Shown: one piece after another, positions 58,948 to 64,000 of the stretch
Position numbering within the stretch: position 1 is the stretch's first letter
How the letters are laid out: the number at the start of each line of letters is the position of its first letter
Assembly: GCF_026745355.1 (NCBI RefSeq)
Contig: NC_079204.1
Span: 56,881,337 to 56,945,336, forward strand
Origin: Beta vulgaris subsp. vulgaris
Lineage: Eukaryota > Streptophyta > Magnoliopsida > Caryophyllales > Amaranthaceae
Length of the DNA: 64,000 bases
Direction: 5' to 3'
Notes under the pieces: model-generated
Database searches by the model: none
Told to the model about the DNA's origin: nothing
Seen by the model: only the letters and a program-made list of their open reading frames with translations
Program-made: the position numbers and the translations under genes

Positions 58948-61509
58948 TCAGTATTCACTTGCAAATCTTGTTACCTCAGCCTACAAGATGTCAGTGCACA
59001 AAATCAGCTCAATAACACCAAGTAATTTACAATAAATAACAGTAAAATTTTGTTGTTAAGCTAAGCAATTGGGCGCTAAGCAAGATACTTGGATGCTAAT
59101 ATGTCCCTACCGTCTTGTAAACTTGAGATACAATTAATATTATAGCAACACAAACCTCCAAAGACATAACAAGTTAAGGCATTTCAGACTTCCTGATAGT
59201 TACGGGTGTGTAAACTAATCAGTAGGAGTTTCAGAACCTGATGGAACAAAGAGAGCACATATACAAGTTTATATACCTAGAGTAAAACAATATACACTGG
59301 TGACATATTCTCACCTCAAATGCACTTTTCAGACAGTCAAGCTCCTTGTCCAGGTCATTAATAGATTGCTTGTATGCCTGAGTTGGTGAAGACTGACTTG
59401 TCGTGTGAATCTGCATAGTTAATCAATATATCCAATGAAAACAGGGTTTCATACATGCAAAGGCCTCAAGAATTCTCAACGCTCAAATCGTCTTGAGCTA
59501 TAATTCAAGGTGCAAGTCACCACCAATGATATTATATGGCGTTCCAAGTCCGTAGTTTAGTTGATTAGAAGTTGGGTTTGCGGGAAGCGGGGAACATATA
59601 ACACTTGACAGAAGAGAATTGAGTGCAGAGGATCAAAATCGACCACTACCAAAGATAAAATCTTGACTCTTGCAGCCAACCTACCCTACAGTGATTAGGA
59701 ATTACGAATTTGGCATTGTGTTGTTGCAACCTTACGAAATGAGAGATACAATACTTGACTCAACTAATCGGATACACCAGCCTCACAAGAAGCTTTCTTT
59801 AATCTAACTTTGTCAGCAAACGTTAACTGCCAGAATGCTGTTCTAATTCCCTTCATATTTTTCCTTTTCCCAATAGAGTCCGAGCGAAAACGGCTAGAAC
59901 CGACTGGGCCTCGCTTATTGATCTCAGTCCTCTAATTAAGTATAGCACATGGAACAAAAAACAGCCACTCCGTTACGTAACCGTCATTATGCAACATATT
60001 CCGAACTTTCCATTCCGTCAAAGGTCATTGCTTAACGCTGGATAAAAAGCACGTCCTTCTCGCCCTGTTTTCTGCTACATAACAGTGGTTAGCTGCCTCT
60101 AATGTTCTTTATTCGCTACGTCCGTTCCTCGTCAAAGGAAACATAATAAGAGAAGAGAAACTATTTCCATTGAACATGCTCTAATAGTCCCTTAACAACA
60201 TCAATGCCCCAATAACTTTATAGAAGCTCTTGCTCATGAGCACATTACATAAATTTATGTGTGAGTAGATTTAGGCATTTAGCCTATGTTACTTGCACAC
60301 TTCATTTCACCTAGATCTTCGACACTTGGACATGGGTAGGACACTCGGACACTTCATTTTGGGCTATAATTATGAAAAAAAATACACAAAATCTAGTAGA
60401 CGGACACTTGGAGACGTACCCATATTGAACACAAGTACCCAAATCTGAGTAACAGAAAATAGAGACTATTTCTGGTTGATCCTTTAATCTTAAGAATGAC
60501 CGATATTTGAATTAAGATACAAATAAAAGCCAATCTTCATCCCGAAAGACAATAGAAACCAATGTACCAAATCAAGAACAATTCAAGTCCGAAAATTTAT
60601 TATGTATACCTTTAGACACATAGTTGTGTCTTCAGTACCCTTGTAAGTTTAGTATAATTCACAAGAATCCTTCAGACTTAACTTCATATATGAGGCAGCA
60701 ACGTGTCATGATATGGCACAAAATGCAAATAATTGTTGACAATTTCTGATAATCTTTTGCTGATATGCCAAAATTTAACTAATCTGTCTTTCTCACCCTC
60801 TCTACTTCCATCCACAATTAACCTATGTCCCTCTCTCTTCTTCCGACCTCCCAACCCCCGCTCAATTTATCACAGTTCCATCGTTTGGCAACTCAGAGCC
60901 CGTTCGTTATCGTTTTATGTTTCTAATAACTTTGACTAACTTTTTATCTATTATAGGACATATATCATAGCTTTCAAATGCAAAAAAAACCAAAAACTTG
61001 AAAACCACAGTGATAGCGAAGGAGCCCTCAATAATTGGTTAATTTTCACATGACAGGCCAGAAAATTGTCCAAAAAACATGAATTTTGAAGCTCCAAAAA
61101 CTCACCCTGACAAGAATTTTGTACTGAAGAGGATGAGGAAGCTTGTAACCTGCAAAAAGGACATTTGGGTCTCTGTGCAATTGCCTAGAGCAACAAATAA
61201 AAATTAGGGTTTGGGTTTTACAGTGAAAGCTTAAAACTTAGGGAAAAGTAAAAGAAATTGAAGTTGCAAAAAACAAGTTACATGCGAAGGATGTTGCCAA
61301 TGGTGTGATCTTCTCTTTCAATGGTGAAAGAAGCGGCATTTATGATTTTGGTGTCTCTCTCATACGAAACTCTGCCATTTATGACAACAAATGTAAATAA
61401 TAAACAAACTAAGAAGAAAAGTTTGATCAAAGTAAAGGGTTGGTGGATAAACTTACTTCGTTACGCCTTCAGGAACCACGAATCGTTCGTATCGATCCGG
61501 CGCATTCAT
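58948..61509 (-). CDS. NRPB11: RNA polymerase II subunit RPB11 (116 aa, 5 exons)
   Basis: Exons 61509-61457, 61371-61282, 61184-61106, 59410-59315 and 58980-58948 join in phase to 116 aa, the length of the Arabidopsis protein. RPB11 pairs with RPB3 as the alpha-like heterodimer that nucleates Pol II assembly. Landmarks: [15 protein letters not shown] at the start, [16 protein letters not shown] (the conserved alpha-like motif), [20 protein letters not shown], and the C-terminal dimerisation helix [20 protein letters not shown]. The last exon encodes only ten residues ([10 protein letters not shown]). Intron 3 (1.7 kb) is enlarged by copy B of the 0.93-kb repeat, also found in UTP20. Confidence 0.96.
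59879..59914 (-). repeat. Inverted match to 10086-10121
   Basis: AGTCCGAGCGAAAACGGCTA and the following GAACCGACTGGGCCTC are the reverse complement of the sequence just before copy A in the UTP20 intron. Here the piece lies ~36 bases before copy B but flipped, so the two loci share a rearranged junction, not only a simple duplication. The match seems to continue left as GGGAAAAGGAAAA-like sequence. Confidence 0.8.
59951..60882. repeat. 0.93-kb dispersed repeat, copy B (RPB11 intron 3)
   Basis: Nearly identical to 10134-11066 from GGAACAAAAAACAGCCACTC to TCACAGTTCCATC. After this point copy B continues GTTTGGCAACTCAGAGCC while copy A continues AAATGCACACAT, marking a sharp boundary. Differences are single substitutions and one- or two-base indels. 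It contains a member of the 150-bp family (60318-60456). Both host genes are on the minus strand, so the repeat has the same orientation relative to transcription. Confidence 0.85.
60318..60456 (+). repeat. GACACTTGGACATGG-family repeat, copy 4
   Basis: This is the counterpart of copy 1 within the 0.93-kb repeat. Apart from single-base changes it is the same sequence, showing that it moved as part of the larger unit. Confidence 0.65.
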
Positions 61510-61639
61510 CTCTTTCTCTCTCCTCTCTTCTCTTTCGGCTGCTGTGAGTACCCGACTACTGAGAGAGCCGGCGAAGGAGGTGTGTTACGTTTCTACTTCC
61601 TTGAAAGTTCGGAATGGGTGCTTAAGTTGTAAAAACATG

Positions 61640-61904
61640 TACTCCCTCCCTTTCATTTTAATCTACACACTTTCACATTTTACACTATTCACAAATTTCA
61701 TTTTGACCATTATTTGTGATTTATATACGGATGAAAATATAGTCATGTGTGATTTTGTTAGATTCATCATAACATGTATTTTATTAATATGTACTTTTTA
61801 TAATTTTTACAAATACAAAACTAAAGATATATGTCCTCAAAGTTTTGCATTGACATGAGTAAAAAGTGTAAGTGTCTAGATTAAAATGAAACGGAAAGAG
61901 TGTA
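61640..61904. mobile_element. Stowaway MITE in the RPB11 upstream region
   Basis: The left end TACTCCCTCCCTTTCATTTT followed by AATCTACACACTT pairs with the reverse complement of the right end (AAGTGTCTAGATTAAAATGA..GAAAGAGTGTA). TA is present at both edges. The ~265-base element starts about 130 bases upstream of the RPB11 ATG, so it may lie within its promoter. Confidence 0.82.
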
Positions 61905-62236
61905 ATACTTCATTCATTCGGTTTTAAATGAAATATAAGATGAAATATTAATTAATTTTGACTCCAATTTATCACTATTATGTAAAGAAAAATATAGTTA
62001 AATGAAATCTTGTTAAATTTGTCTAGATGCATATTATCAAATTAAAATTTTTTAATTTTTTTTACTTGTGCACAATTAGATATATATTAGTGATTAAAGA
62101 AGCGTGTTGGGTCGCGTGAAAAAACAAATGTTTCATTTGAAACATTACATGAATATTAAATTTTAAAATAGAAAAAATAAAGATATTTAAGGTATTTTAG
62201 GTAGCTAGGTGTCAAATTTTTCAAGAGTTGGCTCAT

Positions 62237-62441
62237 GGCCTGTTCCCCCAACTTATTTTCAGTTCAGTTCAATTCAATTCAATTCAGTTCAACTCTGGAC
62301 AATACTTTTACTCTCGCATATCACTATTCAGTTCAATTCAATTCAATTCAATTCAGTTTAATTCAGTTCAATCCAGTTCAGTTCAATTCAGTTCCGTTCA
62401 ATCAGTTCAGTTCAGTTCAACTATTTTATGCCGAAGAGAAC
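62237..62441 (+). mobile_element. Pentamer-rich small TIR element, copy 2
   Basis: Begins GGCCTGTTCCCCCAACTTAT and ends TTTTATGCCGAAGAGAACA, matching the ends of 38536-38703 in opposite orientation. It shares the identical 32-base core (here ending CTCGCATATCACTATTC) flanked by TTCAGTTCAATTCAATTC arrays. Length differs only in the number of pentamers. Frames through the array (SVQFNSIQFN) are meaningless. Confidence 0.75.
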
Positions 62442-62802
62442 ATTATTGTGTTTTTCAATTGTTTGCAATTGACTTTTATGTTAGTCGATACACAACTTTA
62501 AACATTAATATATTTAATTATATATTTAAGAAAATTATAAAAATTGAAATGTTGTAAATGTATATTGAGATATATCCAAAATTTCTTTTTGTTCTTCAAA
62601 TCTGAAATCTTTTTGTGAGAGAAGATTGGTAAGAGTAGGAAGAATAAAAAGAAATGGATAGATACTAAAGTACGAGTTATTTATTAGTGAGATATTTTTC
62701 GATTAAAGTACGTAAATGAATAGTGTAAAAGTCAAAACGTTGCAACTATCGAAAAATAGAGGAAGTACTATATTTAGATGTACCCAGTTGCTTTAAGTTT
62801 TC

Positions 62803-63430
62803 AAAAGGCAAAATTGGTCTCAACACCTTGAACTATAGTGCGAATGCGTCAAACAGCTCCAACTACGTCTTATTGCTAAAACACCCCAAAGTACGGACCT
62901 GGGTATAGTATGTACCATAAATGAGGTCAATGTCTATAATTCTCACCGGATTCTCCCCCCTTCTTATTTTCTTCTTTTTTAACCCTATTTTTTTCACTTA
63001 AACAAAAGAAATGCGTGTGCCTTCATTTTCTCCTTCTTCAACTGAACAAAAAGACTTTCTTCCCCAAATTCCCTCTTTCTTCCCAAATGAACCCTAAATT
63101 CTAAAAGAGTGAAATCCGCATAACAATAATGAGCTAATCTTCATCTTCAAGTTTCAAGAAAAATTCAAATACCAGTTTAGGTAATGGTAGGGTATATTGT
63201 CGACATTGATTGCCTGCATTACTCCAAACTACTTGAAATTGTATGATTGTCCAGTATATAGCATCGACTTATAGCCTGTGAAAATTCTGATCACCTACCT
63301 CATTTATGATACGAACTGCACCCAGGTCCGTACTTTGAGGTGTCCTGGCTATAACCTATAAGTCGTCATTGGGATTGTTTGGTGCACTCGCGCTATAATT
63401 CAGAGTTTTGAGGCAAATTTTGTCTTTTTA
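62803..63430. mobile_element. Non-autonomous element with ~130-bp inverted termini
   Basis: The left end, 62803-62950 (blocks GAACTATAGTGCGAATGCGT, AAAGTACGGACCTGGGTA, ACCATAAATGAGGT), is matched in reverse complement by 63280-63430 (blocks GAATTATAGCGCGAGTGCAC, AAAGTACGGACCTGGGTG, ATCATAAATGAGGT). Identity is about 75% overall and higher in the blocks. The ~300-base interior is non-coding. Long termini suggest a Mutator-like MITE. I could not define a target-site duplication. Confidence 0.7.
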
Positions 63431-63655
63431 GAATGGAAACTTTAAGTTGTAAAACATGTAGAATATTCATAATTTATAAATATTATTTTTTCCCTTTCAA
63501 AGAAAACAAACATTAAATTATACAACAAAAAAGAATATAAAAAATAGACATTTAAAACATTTTAGGTCAACACCAAACTCTTCTAAAATTTGCTTATATA
63601 AAAGATATTTTTACAAATTACATAATATATAGAGGTTTTTACAAATTAAAGTTTA

Positions 63656-63679
63656 CATATATATATATATATATATATA
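63656..63679. repeat. (AT)n microsatellite
   Basis: About twelve AT dinucleotides without interruption in an AT-rich intergenic region. Confidence 0.9.
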
Positions 63680-64000
63680 ACAATATTATGATAATTTTAG
63701 TAAATTGTAATTTCTGTGATTTTTTGTTACATTATTAATTGTTGTGTTGACATATTGCACGTGTAAAGTTCTCATAATAGAAAGCTTAAGACCATTAACA
63801 ATATGTTTTTTTTTTATATGTGATGATTTACTAACAACTTTCTTCTCCTTCTCTCTTATTTCCCCCTTTATCTCTCTTTCCATCATAAACTTTCAGAACT
63901 TTTCAAGCATTAAAAATGACAAAATTGCAGGTAAAGATATACTGTTAGGAATTTATCAAAAAGGAAAGGGACATTGATAGGTAATATTTTCTTTCTTCAA

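Larger units (their letters stand above)
61510..64000. other. Right-edge region: RPB11 5' flank and a cluster of mobile elements
   Basis: No supported gene. It begins with the RPB11 5' UTR and promoter (61510 to about 61640), then holds a Stowaway MITE, a second degenerate AAATGAAA-ended repeat (61905-62150), a pentamer-rich element, a long-TIR element and an (AT)n tract. Beyond 63700 the sequence is plain and AT-rich, with a CT-rich stretch at 63841-63885. Confidence 0.6.

Noticed and set aside
62228..62557. Two overlapping frames with SVQFNSIQFN repeats
   Set aside because: They are translations of a TTCAG/TTCAA pentamer array; all frames look alike.
1..64000. CRISPR arrays, rRNA or tRNA genes, LTR retrotransposons, viral or organellar insertions
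   Set aside because: Looked for regular short repeats with unique spacers, conserved RNA gene sequences, paired LTRs and gag-pol motifs; none seen by eye.

Overview
This is plant nuclear DNA, AT-rich and intron-rich. It has GT-AG splice sites, MITEs of the 'CTCCCTCCGTCCC' Stowaway type, LINE remnants and a plant type I MADS-box gene. The protein sequences fit a eudicot. The repeat style makes me think of Caryophyllales (spinach/beet/quinoa relatives), but that is only an impression.

Six protein-coding genes can be reconstructed with consistent splice phases. (1) 2516-29148, minus: a complete 31-exon UTP20 gene of 2690 codons, the giant HEAT-repeat component of the small-subunit (U3) processome. 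It fills almost half the window and its introns are full of repeats. (2) 31365-35138, plus: a 3-exon mitochondrial ribosome-associated protein of the Mrps35/Bot1p type. (3) 39533-44722, plus: an 8-exon NIPA-type magnesium transporter. (4) 46028-53882, minus: a 12-exon, 416-aa coiled-coil protein with an RWD-like C-terminal region, not firmly identified, containing one GC-AG intron. (5) 56817-57794, plus: an intronless type I MADS-box gene. (6) 58948-61509, minus: a complete 5-exon RNA polymerase II subunit RPB11 of 116 aa.

The spaces between and inside genes carry most of the unusual structure. They include a ~0.55 kb-arm inverted repeat in a UTP20 intron, and a 0.93 kb sequence present almost unchanged in one intron of UTP20 and one intron of RPB11, 50 kb apart. 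A ~150-bp repeat family is present four times. Two copies of a small element share an invariant core flanked by TTCAG/TTCAA pentamers. There are several Stowaway-like MITEs, a LINE RNase H tail, local duplications that copy UTP20 splice-site regions, and a degenerate GGTTACTTTT array at the left edge.

The six genes do not form an operon-like or functional cluster. They are ordinary housekeeping or regulatory genes placed side by side (ribosome biogenesis, mitochondrial translation, transcription, Mg2+ transport). I found no CRISPR array, no tRNA or rRNA gene I could support, and no clear novel multi-gene system. The best leads are the repeat structures and the unidentified coiled-coil gene.
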